This document shows positions 18,972 through 28,007 of a stretch of 64,000 bases of DNA, in pieces. The DNA lies in assembly GCA_000437895.1 (NCBI GenBank), contig FR902155.1, positions 48,955-112,954 of the forward strand. Direction: 5' to 3'. The notes beneath the pieces are model-generated. The model did not search any database and had not been told where the DNA came from. It saw nothing but the letters and a program-made list of their open reading frames with translations. The position numbers and the translations under genes were made by a program. How positions within the stretch are numbered: position 1 is the stretch's first letter; each line of letters starts with the position of its first letter. Source of the DNA: Clostridium sp. CAG:914. Its GTDB lineage: Bacteria > Bacillota_I > Bacilli_A > RF39 > UBA660.

Positions 18972-18977
18972 CTTATC

Positions 18978-19904
18978 TCATACAACATATCTTTTAATAG
19001 TCATATTTGGATTTTCACTTTCTAATATTTTCCACTCCATTTTTGACCTATCATATTCTACAAGTACTTCTTCAATATCAAACCCATTTTCTTTTTCATG
19101 TAAAACAATATATGAAGCATAATTTATAGGATCTTTATCATATGCCATTCCTAATGCTCTAATAGAATAAAATGGAATATTACCATCCATATTATCATAC
19201 TTTTTAAAATGAAAATGTCCCTGTATTATAGCATCATACATTATAGGACTAAGTCCATTAAATAACGGATCATTATATGAATCCTCACATCCTTTTAACT
19301 CAGGATTCTTATTTAATAAATATAATCCACTATAATATTCAACTTCTCTTTTTTGTATAGAACTATTAGCATATAAAAACTGATCCCTCGGATCTAAACC
19401 ATTATTAGATAACAATTGATAAGTAAATACATTTCTATCTCTAAAATCAAACCTAACATCATTAGCATAATGACATAACCCTATTTTTTTTCCTCCTAAA
19501 ACTAAATCTACAGAATAAGGCCAACTTTCCATATCTTGAATTAAAAAAGTACCTAATTGTTCTTTTATCCACAATATATCTTTTATCTTAGATAAATTTA
19601 TACAATCTGAAAAAGGTTCAATACCTAACCAAATATATTCCTCAGCATTTCCCAAAACTGATATAACTCCATATTCTTTCAATAATAACATAACCTCTTT
19701 AGGATTAGGTCCCTCCCCTATATTATCACCAAGAGAATATATTTCTGTTATTCCTCTTTTTTTCATACTATCTAAAGTTGCTATAAGTGGTTCATATAAT
19801 CCATGTAAATCAGTAATAATTCCTATTTTTCTACCCGTATACAAACCATATTCTCTAATCAATTCTCCATTATTAAATATTTTTGTATTATTAATTCTAT
19901 CCAT
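18978..19904 (-). CDS. calcineurin-like metallophosphatase
   Basis: The 308-residue protein has the metallophosphoesterase metal-site motifs: ITDLHG near residue 30 (Asp-x-His), GDNIGEGPNP (Gly-Asp), a GNAE box in place of the usual GNHE/GNHD, and QGHFHF near 230 as the Gly-His-x-His motif. The GDxxGxGP pattern groups it with small phosphodiesterases such as YfcE- or PrpE-like proteins. The start at 19904 is chosen because GGGGAG lies eight bases before that ATG. The natural substrate is unknown. Confidence 0.8.
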   Translation of the reverse strand: MDRINNTKIFNNGELIREYGLYTGRKIGIITDLHGLYEPLIATLDSMKKRGITEIYSLGDNIGEGPNPKEVMLLLKEYGVISVLGNAEEYIWLGIEPFSDCINLSKIKDILWIKEQLGTFLIQDMESWPYSVDLVLGGKKIGLCHYANDVRFDFRDRNVFTYQLLSNNGLDPRDQFLYANSSIQKREVEYYSGLYLLNKNPELKGCEDSYNDPLFNGLSPIMYDAIIQGHFHFKKYDNMDGNIPFYSIRALGMAYDKDPINYASYIVLHEKENGFDIEEVLVEYDRSKMEWKILESENPNMTIKRYVV

Positions 19905-20002
19905 AAACTGCACTCCCCACAAGCATTGTACCAAATTGTTTTCTCAAAGTACACTAATCATAAGAAAATTTAGAAAAAAATCCATATAAATATATAATCA
20001 AC

Positions 20003-20087
20003 TAAAAAATAGTATCTTTTATAAATATTTAACTATTTATTGACACTATTTATAATAATCATATTCTATCCATAATACCTTTTCATA
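20003..20087. repeat. 85-bp direct repeat, copy A
   Basis: This segment recurs at 21828-21912 with only two mismatches by eye. It covers the last seven codons of the 94-residue gene (minus-strand ATGAAAAGGTATTATGG...) and about 60 bases of its downstream region. The two copies are 1825 bp apart and enclose the leucine-rich-repeat gene and its partner. Confidence 0.9.
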
Positions 20088-20350
20088 TAATATTTATTAT
20101 CTTTTTGCTTAAATACTACTACTTCTTTATCATTATTATTATCTATTTTTCTTCCATATTCTGAATCTAACTTACCAAAGGTAAATACTCTTTCATCTCT
20201 AATCATACCACCATCTATATATAAAGTATCTCCCACCATTATTTCATAATCAATATCCATAATATGAATATTTAAATCATACTTATTATTATATTCATCA
20301 ATAAGTATATATCTATCATCATTCTTTTCAATTACTAATAATTCTTTCAT
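20066..20350 (-). CDS. small partner protein of the LRR gene
   Basis: This 94-residue soluble protein is not recognised. It is predicted to be mostly beta strand (KELLVIEKNDDRYILIDEYNN and a VGDTLYIDGGMI turn) and may form a small barrel. It begins one base inside the stop of the LRR gene (TAATG), so both are translated together. A remnant of its 3' end is found again upstream of the LRR gene, which implies that this pair was once duplicated. An immunity or chaperone role beside the large partner would fit the arrangement but is only a guess. Confidence 0.65.
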   Translation of the reverse strand: MKELLVIEKNDDRYILIDEYNNKYDLNIHIMDIDYEIMVGDTLYIDGGMIRDERVFTFGKLDSEYGRKIDNNNDKEVVVFKQKDNKYYMKRYYG

Positions 20351-21789
20351 TATCTTCTCCCTCTTCTGTTTCTTTTTTCTATTTCAGATAATATTTTATT
20401 TCTTAATTTATGATTATTATTCAAGAACCAATCGCCTACCTTTATTAAATTTTCAGCAGTAAATTTTTGAAGAGTTTTATTCCTACGCAAGAAATCATGG
20501 CCTACTATTTTTAAGTTTGGAAGATATAGTTCTTGAAGAGTATTATTACAACTCAAGAACCAATCGCCTACCTCCGTTAAGTTTTCGGCAGTAAATTTTT
20601 GAAGGGAGGTATTAAAACACAAGAAACCATTGCCTACCTTTGTTAAGTTTGGAAGATATAGTTCTTGAAGAGTATTATTACAACTCAAGAACCAATCGCC
20701 TACCTCCGTTAAGTTTTCGGCAGTAAATTTTTGAAGGGAGGTATTATAAGACAAGAATTTATCACCTATATCATAAATTTTATTCATCTTAAGTGATATT
20801 ATTTTTCCATCTTTATCAGTTATAATTTCTAAACTTTTATTATTGTCACCTAATATTGTTATCTTTTTGCCACTATCAATATTATCTATTTCTATCTTAT
20901 TTATATCTTTTATTACATCACAAAAACTATCACTTAGTTTTTTGTCATATAACCTAATACTTTTATTAGACAAATCTATTATAAAATAATCAATTATTAA
21001 ATATCTACTTTTATCATACCTTTTTACATTAAAATTATCAATAATTATATTATCAGGGCAATAATATACATTATTTATTTCATAATTATATTTATAATAT
21101 TTTCCATCATTAGCTCTAACATAACCTTTTATTTCAAAGTTTTCACTTTTATACCTTTGAATTATACCTTTATATCTTTCAAATGATTCTGTTAATCCAG
21201 GAATTATATTATCTAAATTATTTGAAAAAGTAGCATCTGGATTGTTAACTGTATGATTATATCTATTTTTTATTGATAAAGTATTTGTCCCATCTTTTGT
21301 AAACTGAATACTTATTACAGATGTTCCATACTCGTCTTCTCTTTTTGGTTTCTTAAAGTCTTCTCTTTTTATATCTGATACATTTTTCTTAACAGCAAAA
21401 AATACTCTACACCTATTCAATCTTCCACCTTTAAAAGTACAAAGTTCTTCTCTTCGAGCATAATATTTTCTAAATGCTTGAATATCTCCTTCATTATAAC
21501 ATTCTACTAAAACATAACCTGCTTCAGACATAAGTTCTTCAGGCGTTTTAATCATGCCTAATTCATTATTATTCTCTACATCAACCAAACTATATATAAA
21601 ATTTTTAAATTCACTTTCTTTTCCATTGGCTACAATGTCATCAAATAGAGAATGACTTTCGTGAAAATTATCACTTAAAAGTTTTAATAGTTTTCCAGGT
21701 TCCTCTAATAAAGTTGGAAATGATTCTCTACAAAAATGATACATCTTTTCACCATATTTTTTTCTAATTACTTTTAAATCGTCTATCAT
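20350..21789 (-). CDS. cytoplasmic protein with unknown N-terminal domain and leucine-rich repeats
   Basis: The 479-residue protein has no signal peptide or membrane segment. Residues about 1-220 form a domain I cannot assign by function, with conserved-looking segments EELCTFKGGRLNRC, EYGTSVISIQFT and NNPDATFSNNLDNI. A beta-rich middle follows, and about residues 345-460 are 22-residue repeats of the BspA/LRR_5 kind (SLQKFTAENLTEVGDWFL and TLQELYLPNLTKVGNGFL). Two 44-residue double units are almost identical at DNA level. The ATG at 21789 is used because AGGTG is six bases upstream. Repeat tails of this kind usually bind proteins. Function unknown. Confidence 0.7.
   Translation of the reverse strand: MIDDLKVIRKKYGEKMYHFCRESFPTLLEEPGKLLKLLSDNFHESHSLFDDIVANGKESEFKNFIYSLVDVENNNELGMIKTPEELMSEAGYVLVECYNEGDIQAFRKYYARREELCTFKGGRLNRCRVFFAVKKNVSDIKREDFKKPKREDEYGTSVISIQFTKDGTNTLSIKNRYNHTVNNPDATFSNNLDNIIPGLTESFERYKGIIQRYKSENFEIKGYVRANDGKYYKYNYEINNVYYCPDNIIIDNFNVKRYDKSRYLIIDYFIIDLSNKSIRLYDKKLSDSFCDVIKDINKIEIDNIDSGKKITILGDNNKSLEIITDKDGKIISLKMNKIYDIGDKFLSYNTSLQKFTAENLTEVGDWFLSCNNTLQELYLPNLTKVGNGFLCFNTSLQKFTAENLTEVGDWFLSCNNTLQELYLPNLKIVGHDFLRRNKTLQKFTAENLIKVGDWFLNNNHKLRNKILSEIEKRNRRGRR
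20515..20778. repeat. 132-bp tandem duplication in the LRR tail
   Basis: Two consecutive 132-bp units (beginning with GTTTGGAAGATATAG at 20515 and 20647) are nearly identical over about the first 100 bases. Each encodes 44 residues, or two leucine-rich repeats. The match is at nucleotide level, so the duplication is recent or kept uniform by recombination. Confidence 0.85.
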
Positions 21790-21827
21790 AATACTCACCT
21801 ACTATATCTACATTTTAACACATATAT

Positions 21828-21912
21828 TAAAAAATAGTATCTTTTATAAATATTTAACTATTTATTGACACTATTTCTAATAATTATATTCTATCCATAA
21901 TACCTTTTCATA
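21828..21912. repeat. 85-bp direct repeat, copy B
   Basis: The second copy of the repeat lies directly upstream of the LRR gene. Read on the minus strand it includes the final codons of the 94-residue gene (KRYYG then TAG), preceded by a stop and without the rest of the gene. It is the leftover tail of a lost or recombined copy of the cassette. Confidence 0.9.
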
Positions 21913-21932
21913 AATTTCTATCATATAAATTT

Positions 21933-21960
21933 AAAAAAGCTACAATATATGTAGCTTTTA
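21933..21960 (-). terminator. terminator of the arginine deiminase operon
   Basis: On the minus strand AAAGCTAC and GTAGCTTT pair perfectly over eight bases around a seven-base loop, followed by a U-tract. It starts right after the stop codon of the YfcC-family gene. Confidence 0.85.
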
Positions 21961-23403
21961 TTAGAATATTATCATAGCTAAAGTTAATATTACCATAGAA
22001 GCAAGTCCTATAGTTAATACTACTTTAAATGCCCATTTAAACCAAGTTGAATATTCTACTTTTGCAAGTGCAAGACCTCCCATAATAGCACCACAAGTTG
22101 GAGTAATTAAATTAACTAATCCATTAGCTGCTACAAAAATCATAATTGTAACAGATGGATTTAATCCAATACCTGCAGCAACTGGAGCTACTATTGGTGT
22201 AGATAATGTAGCAAGACCACTACTAGATGGTATTAATACAGATAATCCTATATGAAGTAAATAATCAAGTGGTGCAAATACATAACCAGGAGTTCCAGCT
22301 AAAGCATTTACAGACTTAGTAATAATATAATCTCCAAGACCTGTCGTATCCATTAACACTTTAACACCACGAGCAACTGCAACGATTAATACTACTGAAA
22401 CGATGTCACCAACACCTTTAACAAATGTATCAACCCATTCTTTTTCGCTCATACCATATACAACACCTATCACAACAGCCATTAATAAAAACCATGTAGC
22501 AGCATCTAAGAAATAGAACCATCCAAAACATGTTCCTGTTAATAGTGCTGTCCAGTGTGTTCCAGCATCAGCTACTTCCTCAGAAATAATTCCAAAATCA
22601 ACCCAAGGAATGAATCCAAGAATCATAACAACAAATGTTAATCCAAATAACCAAAGAACAACTTTTTGTTTTGTACTTAATTTAACATCTTTCTTATCTT
22701 CTTGCTTGTCAATGAATTCTGTCTTCATATCTTTTCTTTCTTGAAGTGATAAGAATGTAGAACCTTTGTCCTCCTTTACTTTCTTAGCATATTTCATAAC
22801 AAAATATACAGAAATACCATAAGCTGTTAACCATAATATTACACCAAGTAACAAGATAATAGTTTGATTAGCTTGAATTCCTTCTGGTAGAGCATTTATA
22901 GCTACTCCAACAGCAAATGGATTTACCGTAGAACCAAGTACTCCACTACCTGCTCCAAGTAAAACAATTGCAGACCCAACAATTGTATCATAACCAGCAG
23001 CTACCATCGTAGCAGCAAGTAAGATATAAAATCCTACAGTTTCTTCTAACATTCCATATGTTGTTCCACCAATTGAGAATATAAACATAAGAATAGGAAT
23101 TAACCATAGTTCCTTACCTTTCATCTTTTTTACCAAAACAGCAATACCATTTTCAAGAGCACCTGTTTTAGTAACAACAGCTAAAAAGCCACCTAAGATT
23201 AGAATGAAGATACATACTTCCATACTATCAGAAAAACCATTTACTGGTGCCATAAGAATATCTGATAATTTAGCATTAGATACCTCTGGTATAAACCAAG
23301 TCACAGCAGCCACAATAAATAAAAGTATAATAATTATAGAGAATGAACTTAATCTTTTCTTTTCTTTAGGTTCTTGTTTAGCTTTTGCTTCTTTTTCTTT
23401 CAT
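21961..23403 (-). CDS. YfcC-family transporter, probable arginine/ornithine exchanger
   Basis: The 480-residue protein has about 12 membrane segments after a Lys/Glu-rich N-terminal tail of some 20 residues, with the YfcC/DcuC family segments (GGTTYGMLEETVGFY near 112 and SVLIPSSSGLATLS near 400). It is the last gene of the arginine deiminase operon, where such proteins take the place of ArcD and are thought to exchange arginine for ornithine. That role is inferred from position. The transport direction and substrate are not shown by the sequence. Confidence 0.85.
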   Translation of the reverse strand: MKEKEAKAKQEPKEKKRLSSFSIIIILLFIVAAVTWFIPEVSNAKLSDILMAPVNGFSDSMEVCIFILILGGFLAVVTKTGALENGIAVLVKKMKGKELWLIPILMFIFSIGGTTYGMLEETVGFYILLAATMVAAGYDTIVGSAIVLLGAGSGVLGSTVNPFAVGVAINALPEGIQANQTIILLLGVILWLTAYGISVYFVMKYAKKVKEDKGSTFLSLQERKDMKTEFIDKQEDKKDVKLSTKQKVVLWLFGLTFVVMILGFIPWVDFGIISEEVADAGTHWTALLTGTCFGWFYFLDAATWFLLMAVVIGVVYGMSEKEWVDTFVKGVGDIVSVVLIVAVARGVKVLMDTTGLGDYIITKSVNALAGTPGYVFAPLDYLLHIGLSVLIPSSSGLATLSTPIVAPVAAGIGLNPSVTIMIFVAANGLVNLITPTCGAIMGGLALAKVEYSTWFKWAFKVVLTIGLASMVILTLAMIIF

Positions 23404-23417
23404 TTTTCCTCCTTATA

Positions 23418-24353
23418 TTATTTTTGAATAATTGTTCCTGTCAAACCATTAATAGCATCAATAGCTTTATCTAATGAAGTAATAATAGCTATTCCCTTAT
23501 TGCTATTATTAACAAAGTCCATACATGCCTCTATCTTAGGCAACATACTTCCCTTAGCAAACTCATTTAAACTAATATATTTCTCACATTCCTCTATAGT
23601 TAATTTGTCTAATTTTACTTCATTACTTTGATTATAATTTAAACAAACTTTTTCTACAGCTGTTAATATAAGCAATATATCTGCATCCATTAAGCTTGCT
23701 AATTTAGCAGATGAACGGTCTTTGTCTATTACGGCATCTACACCAATATAATCAGGGCCTTCTTTGACTACTGGTATACCGCCACCTCCTATTGTAATGA
23801 CTACATATCCTTTTGACACTAAATCATTTACAACGTCCAACTCGACAATGCTTTTTGGTATAGGAGAAGGAACAACTCTCCTATAACCACGACCAGCATC
23901 CTCAAGAAATTGGTAATTTTTTTCTGTAGCTATCTTTTCACTTTCTTCTTTAGTATAAAACATACCTACAGGCTTAGTAGGGTTTTTAAAAGCAGCATCA
24001 TCTTTTGAAACCTCAACTTGTGTAATTAATGTTACGCACTTTTTATCTATATTATTTTTCTTAAGTTCACTATTAATTGCTTGTGACAAATGATAACCTA
24101 TATATCCTTGACTCATAGCTCCACATTCAGCGAAAGGCATAGCTGCTTTTATTTGATTCTTAGAAGCAGCATAGTCCATAGCCAAATTAATCATACCAAC
24201 TTGTGGTCCATTTCCATGACCAATTATTACATCGTTACCCTCTTTAATTAAAGACACAATACTTTTAGCAGTATTTTTAACAAGTTCTTTCTGTTCAGCA
24301 CAAGTACTACCTAAAGCATTTCCTCCAAGAGCAACCACTATTTTTTTACCCAT
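23418..24353 (-). CDS. arcC: carbamate kinase
   Basis: The enzyme transfers phosphate from carbamoyl phosphate to ADP, making ATP in the last step of the arginine deiminase pathway. The 311-residue protein has the opening KKIVVALGGNALG, the GHGNGPQVG segment near residue 50, and GGGGIPVV near 215, all family signatures. The ATG at 24353 gives the standard N-terminus, while the TTG three codons upstream sits too close to the AGGA site. It follows arcB by 27 bases. Confidence 0.94.
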   Translation of the reverse strand: MGKKIVVALGGNALGSTCAEQKELVKNTAKSIVSLIKEGNDVIIGHGNGPQVGMINLAMDYAASKNQIKAAMPFAECGAMSQGYIGYHLSQAINSELKKNNIDKKCVTLITQVEVSKDDAAFKNPTKPVGMFYTKEESEKIATEKNYQFLEDAGRGYRRVVPSPIPKSIVELDVVNDLVSKGYVVITIGGGGIPVVKEGPDYIGVDAVIDKDRSSAKLASLMDADILLILTAVEKVCLNYNQSNEVKLDKLTIEECEKYISLNEFAKGSMLPKIEACMDFVNNSNKGIAIITSLDKAIDAINGLTGTIIQK

Positions 24354-24380
24354 TTTTAACAAGTTCCTTTCAACATATAA

Positions 24381-25370
24381 TTAATCTCTTAAAGTAGCAT
24401 AAATAACAGCCTTTATAGTGTGCATTCTATTTTCTGCTTCTTCAAATACCTTTGATTGTTCAGATTCAAACACTTCATTTGTAACTTCCATTTCTTCTAA
24501 CCCATAAGTATCATAAATCTCTTTACCAATCGTTGTATTAGTATCATGAAATGATGGCAAACAATGTAAAAATATAGCATTAGAATTAGCATTTTTCATA
24601 ACATCCATAGTAACTTGATATTTATGTAATAAATTTATTCTTTCTTGCCATTTTTCAACTGGTTCTCCCATAGATACCCAAACATCTGTGTAAATAGCAT
24701 CAGCTCCCTTAGTGCCTTCCATAATATCTTCAGTAAGTAAAATGGTAGATCCATTCTCATTAGCAATTTCACGACAAGTATTAACTAAGTCTTCTTCTGG
24801 AAATAATTCTTTTGGTGCACAACATGCAAAATTAATTCCTAATTTAGCACATACAACCATTAAAGAATTACCAACGTTGTTTCTAGCATCACCACAAAAA
24901 ACCAATTTTTTTCCTTTAACGTCACCACAACATTCTTCTAGTGTCATAATATCTGCTAACATTTGTGTAGGATGAAATTCATTAGTTAGTCCATTCCATA
25001 CAGGTACTGTAGAATATTTAGCCAATTCTTCAACAATATCTTGTCCAAATCCTCTATATTCAATTCCATCATACATTCTACATAAAACCCTAGCTGTATC
25101 AGCAATGCTCTCTTTTTTACCCATTTGACTACCAGTAGGTCCTAAATAAGTAACATTAGCACCCAAATCATAACTTGCAACTTCAAAAGAACATCTCGTT
25201 CTTGTAGAATCTTTTTCAAAAATAATAGCAATATTTTTTCCTTGTAAATATTTATGTTCTATTCCTTCATGTTTTTTCTTCTTAAAATCTTTAGCCAAAT
25301 CTAATAAATATCTTATCTCTTCTGGCGTATAATCTAATAATTTTAAAAAATCTCTTTTCCTTAAATCCAT
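24381..25370 (-). CDS. arcB: ornithine carbamoyltransferase (catabolic)
   Basis: The enzyme splits citrulline with phosphate into ornithine and carbamoyl phosphate when working in the arginine deiminase pathway. The 329-residue protein has the carbamoyl-phosphate motif STRTR at 55-59, HPTQ at 133-136 and HCLP at 269-272. Length and motifs are intact. Its place between arcA and arcC marks it as the catabolic enzyme. It begins one base after the arcA stop codon. Confidence 0.95.
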   Translation of the reverse strand: MDLRKRDFLKLLDYTPEEIRYLLDLAKDFKKKKHEGIEHKYLQGKNIAIIFEKDSTRTRCSFEVASYDLGANVTYLGPTGSQMGKKESIADTARVLCRMYDGIEYRGFGQDIVEELAKYSTVPVWNGLTNEFHPTQMLADIMTLEECCGDVKGKKLVFCGDARNNVGNSLMVVCAKLGINFACCAPKELFPEEDLVNTCREIANENGSTILLTEDIMEGTKGADAIYTDVWVSMGEPVEKWQERINLLHKYQVTMDVMKNANSNAIFLHCLPSFHDTNTTIGKEIYDTYGLEEMEVTNEVFESEQSKVFEEAENRMHTIKAVIYATLRD

Positions 25371-25371
25371 A

Positions 25372-26592
25372 TTAATCCTCTCTTTCTAGTGGCATACTCA
25401 TACATCTAGGACCACCTCTACCCCTTGATAATTCGCTTCCTGGCATTTCTAATACTTTAATACCATATCTTCTAAGAACATCATTAGTAACATTATTTCT
25501 ATCATAAACTACTACTACACCTGGTGCTATACACAAAGTATTAGATCCATCATTCCATTGTTCACGTTCAGAAATAATTTTATCACCACCACCACAAGGT
25601 ATTAAAGTAACAGCTCTATCTAAGTAATTTTCAAGTATATTTTCTAAACTATCATTTATTTCTTTAACATTTATCTTATTGTTACTTCCTTCAGTAATTT
25701 CAAATACTTGTAATGTATCCATTATACCAGGATGATATGTAAATTTATCATTATCTATTTGTGTAAATACCGTATCTAAATGCATAAATGCTCTAGAATT
25801 AGGAATATTAAAAGCAAGTATAGTATCAAAAGTATTATCACTTTCTCTAAATATATTCTTAGCAATTAATTCAATACTCTCAGCTTGTGTTCTCTGTGAA
25901 ATACCAATAGCAATAACGTGATCACTTAATATAAGAATATCTCCACCTTCAATATGATTATCATTATATCTATCATAGTATTTCTTAGTACCCTTATAAT
26001 CTTTATGATATTCAAAAATATATTCAGCATAAATAGTTTCTCTATTTCTTGTAACAGAATACATCTTATTTAAACTAATACCATTACCTATAGAAGCAAA
26101 AGGATCACGTGTAAACACTAAATTAGGCATTGGATCTGCTAAAAATTTACTATCTTCCATAACCTGATCTACCAAAGAATGATTACTATCTTTTTCAAGA
26201 CTAGTTACATCATTAATATTAATTCCACTCATAGTTTTAAGCACTAATTCCTTAGTATCACCAAAGCCTTTTAAATAATCAATAACAGCTTCTCTATATT
26301 TCTTACTTTTAATTCCAGCTTCTTTTACAAACTGCTTAATAAACTTATCTTTTATTTCTGTACTACTATCTAAAACCTCTGTAACCAAGTCCTCCAAATA
26401 TACAACTTCTACACCATTATCTCTTAAAATTTTAGCAAATTCATCATGTTCTTGTCTTGCTATCTTTAAATATGGTATATCATCAAATAAAAGCGTTGCA
26501 AAAGTATCAGGTGTTAAATTTAACAATTCCTCACCAGGTCTATGTAGCAACACTTTCTTTAATGGCTTTATCTCACTCTTAACATTTATCAT
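25372..26592 (-). CDS. arcA: arginine deiminase
   Basis: The enzyme hydrolyses arginine to citrulline and ammonia. The 406-residue protein carries FTRDPFASIGNG (about 165-176), the histidine-containing catalytic region, and the catalytic cysteine at 397 in GGPRCMSMPLERED at the very C-terminus. An AGGAGG site precedes the start. It lies between the ABC transporter ATPase and arcB within one operon. Confidence 0.95.
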   Translation of the reverse strand: MINVKSEIKPLKKVLLHRPGEELLNLTPDTFATLLFDDIPYLKIARQEHDEFAKILRDNGVEVVYLEDLVTEVLDSSTEIKDKFIKQFVKEAGIKSKKYREAVIDYLKGFGDTKELVLKTMSGININDVTSLEKDSNHSLVDQVMEDSKFLADPMPNLVFTRDPFASIGNGISLNKMYSVTRNRETIYAEYIFEYHKDYKGTKKYYDRYNDNHIEGGDILILSDHVIAIGISQRTQAESIELIAKNIFRESDNTFDTILAFNIPNSRAFMHLDTVFTQIDNDKFTYHPGIMDTLQVFEITEGSNNKINVKEINDSLENILENYLDRAVTLIPCGGGDKIISEREQWNDGSNTLCIAPGVVVVYDRNNVTNDVLRRYGIKVLEMPGSELSRGRGGPRCMSMPLERED

Positions 26593-26603
26593 TTTTATTC
26601 CTC

Positions 26604-27317
26604 CTAACTTATTTTTGATATAAATGCCTTTATTTTTTCATTGTCAGATTTTCTCAAATCTTCAAATGTACCATCTTCAATTATTTTTCCATCTTCCAAA
26701 TAAATTATTCTCGTTGCAAATTTACTAATAAAACTCACCTCATGACTTACAACAACCATTGTCATCCCATCCATAGCAAGTTCATTCATAATATCTTGTA
26801 CTTCCACAACCATTTCTGGATCCAAAGCACTCGTAGGTTCATCAAAAAGCATAATATCCGGTTCCATCAATAACGACCTTATAATAGCTATACGCTGTCT
26901 TTGTCCACCAGATAAATTTTTAGGTAATTCATTTATTTTATCAATTAAACCAAACTTTTTTAATAAAACATGAGCCTTCTTAATAGCATCATTCCTACTA
27001 TACTTTCCCAATTTAACAGGGGCTAATATTATATTATCAATTACATTTAAATTGTTAAATAGACTATAATTTTGAAATACCATTCCCATTTTTTGTCTAT
27101 ATTTTGTAATGTTTTTATGAGTTAATTCTACCCCCTCAAAAGTAATAGAACCAGAAGTAGGCTTTGTAATTAAGTTCATACATCTAAGAAGTGTCGATTT
27201 ACCACTACCAGATGGTCCAATAATTACTACTCTTTCATTTTTATTTATTTCTAAATTAATATCTTTTAAAATATCTGATGTCCCATAAGATTTATATAAA
27301 TGTTCTATTTTAAGCAT
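26604..27317 (-). CDS. amino-acid ABC transporter ATPase
   Basis: The 237-residue ATPase belongs to the polar amino-acid uptake (GlnQ/ArtP/HisP) group. Walker A is GPSGSGKST near residue 35, the signature is LSGGQRQR near 137 and Walker B IMLFDEPTSALDP near 157. The ATG at 27317 overlaps the end of the permease gene by eight bases and is preferred over an upstream GTG. Because the next genes degrade arginine, the transporter is most likely specific for arginine. Confidence 0.92.
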   Translation of the reverse strand: MLKIEHLYKSYGTSDILKDINLEINKNERVVIIGPSGSGKSTLLRCMNLITKPTSGSITFEGVELTHKNITKYRQKMGMVFQNYSLFNNLNVIDNIILAPVKLGKYSRNDAIKKAHVLLKKFGLIDKINELPKNLSGGQRQRIAIIRSLLMEPDIMLFDEPTSALDPEMVVEVQDIMNELAMDGMTMVVVSHEVSFISKFATRIIYLEDGKIIEDGTFEDLRKSDNEKIKAFISKIS

Positions 27318-27996
27318 GCTTCTCACCACCAGTTATTTTATTTAATATTTTTGTTAATGTTGTTGTAAGTATAAAATAAATTATAGCTGTAATAATTAGT
27401 GGAAAGAAATAATTATACGTATTAGAAGCTATAATATCACTAGCTTTCGTTAAATCTACAATACCAATATAACCAGCTACCGAAGTTTCCTTTATTAAAG
27501 TCACTAACTCATTTCCCAAAGCTGGCAATATATTTTTTATTGCTTGAGGTAAAATAACATAAATCATTGTTTTAGAATAATTGAACCCTAAAGATAATGC
27601 CGACTCATATTGAAGAGTATCAACGGAATTTATTCCTGATTTAATTATTTCTGAAACATACGCTGAAGAATTTAACCCAAAAGCTATAATGCCTACCAAA
27701 ACAGGTGATATATCAACACTTTTAAATATCACATAATAAATAATCATCAATTGAAGTAACATAGGCGTACCTCTTATAACATTAACATACCATCTACCTA
27801 AAGTACTAAGAATTTTAAAATTACCATTTTTTTCATTGCTATCATTAATAAGAGCAATTATAGTTCCTAGCAAAAAACCAATAATAACAGCAAATAAAGA
27901 AATAATTAAAGTATTTTTTAAACCAGTTAATATATACATGTATCTCTTATCATATATAAGCGACTTATATAATTCATGACCAATATTTTCTAACAT
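27310..27996 (-). CDS. amino-acid ABC transporter permease
   Basis: This 228-residue membrane protein has about five membrane segments and the HisM/GlnP-type coupling loop (ESALSLGFNYSKTMIYVILPQAIKNILP, in part residues 150-177). It forms the channel for the binding protein encoded just upstream (11-base gap) and the ATPase downstream (8-bp overlap). Arginine is the inferred substrate by operon context. Confidence 0.9.
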   Translation of the reverse strand: MLENIGHELYKSLIYDKRYMYILTGLKNTLIISLFAVIIGFLLGTIIALINDSNEKNGNFKILSTLGRWYVNVIRGTPMLLQLMIIYYVIFKSVDISPVLVGIIAFGLNSSAYVSEIIKSGINSVDTLQYESALSLGFNYSKTMIYVILPQAIKNILPALGNELVTLIKETSVAGYIGIVDLTKASDIIASNTYNYFFPLIITAIIYFILTTTLTKILNKITGGEKHA

Positions 27997-28007
27997 CTAA
28001 ATCCCCC

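Noticed and set aside
20515..20778. CRISPR-like spaced repeats
   Set aside because: The repeats are contiguous 132-bp units inside an intact reading frame and encode leucine-rich repeats; there are no unique spacers or cas genes.
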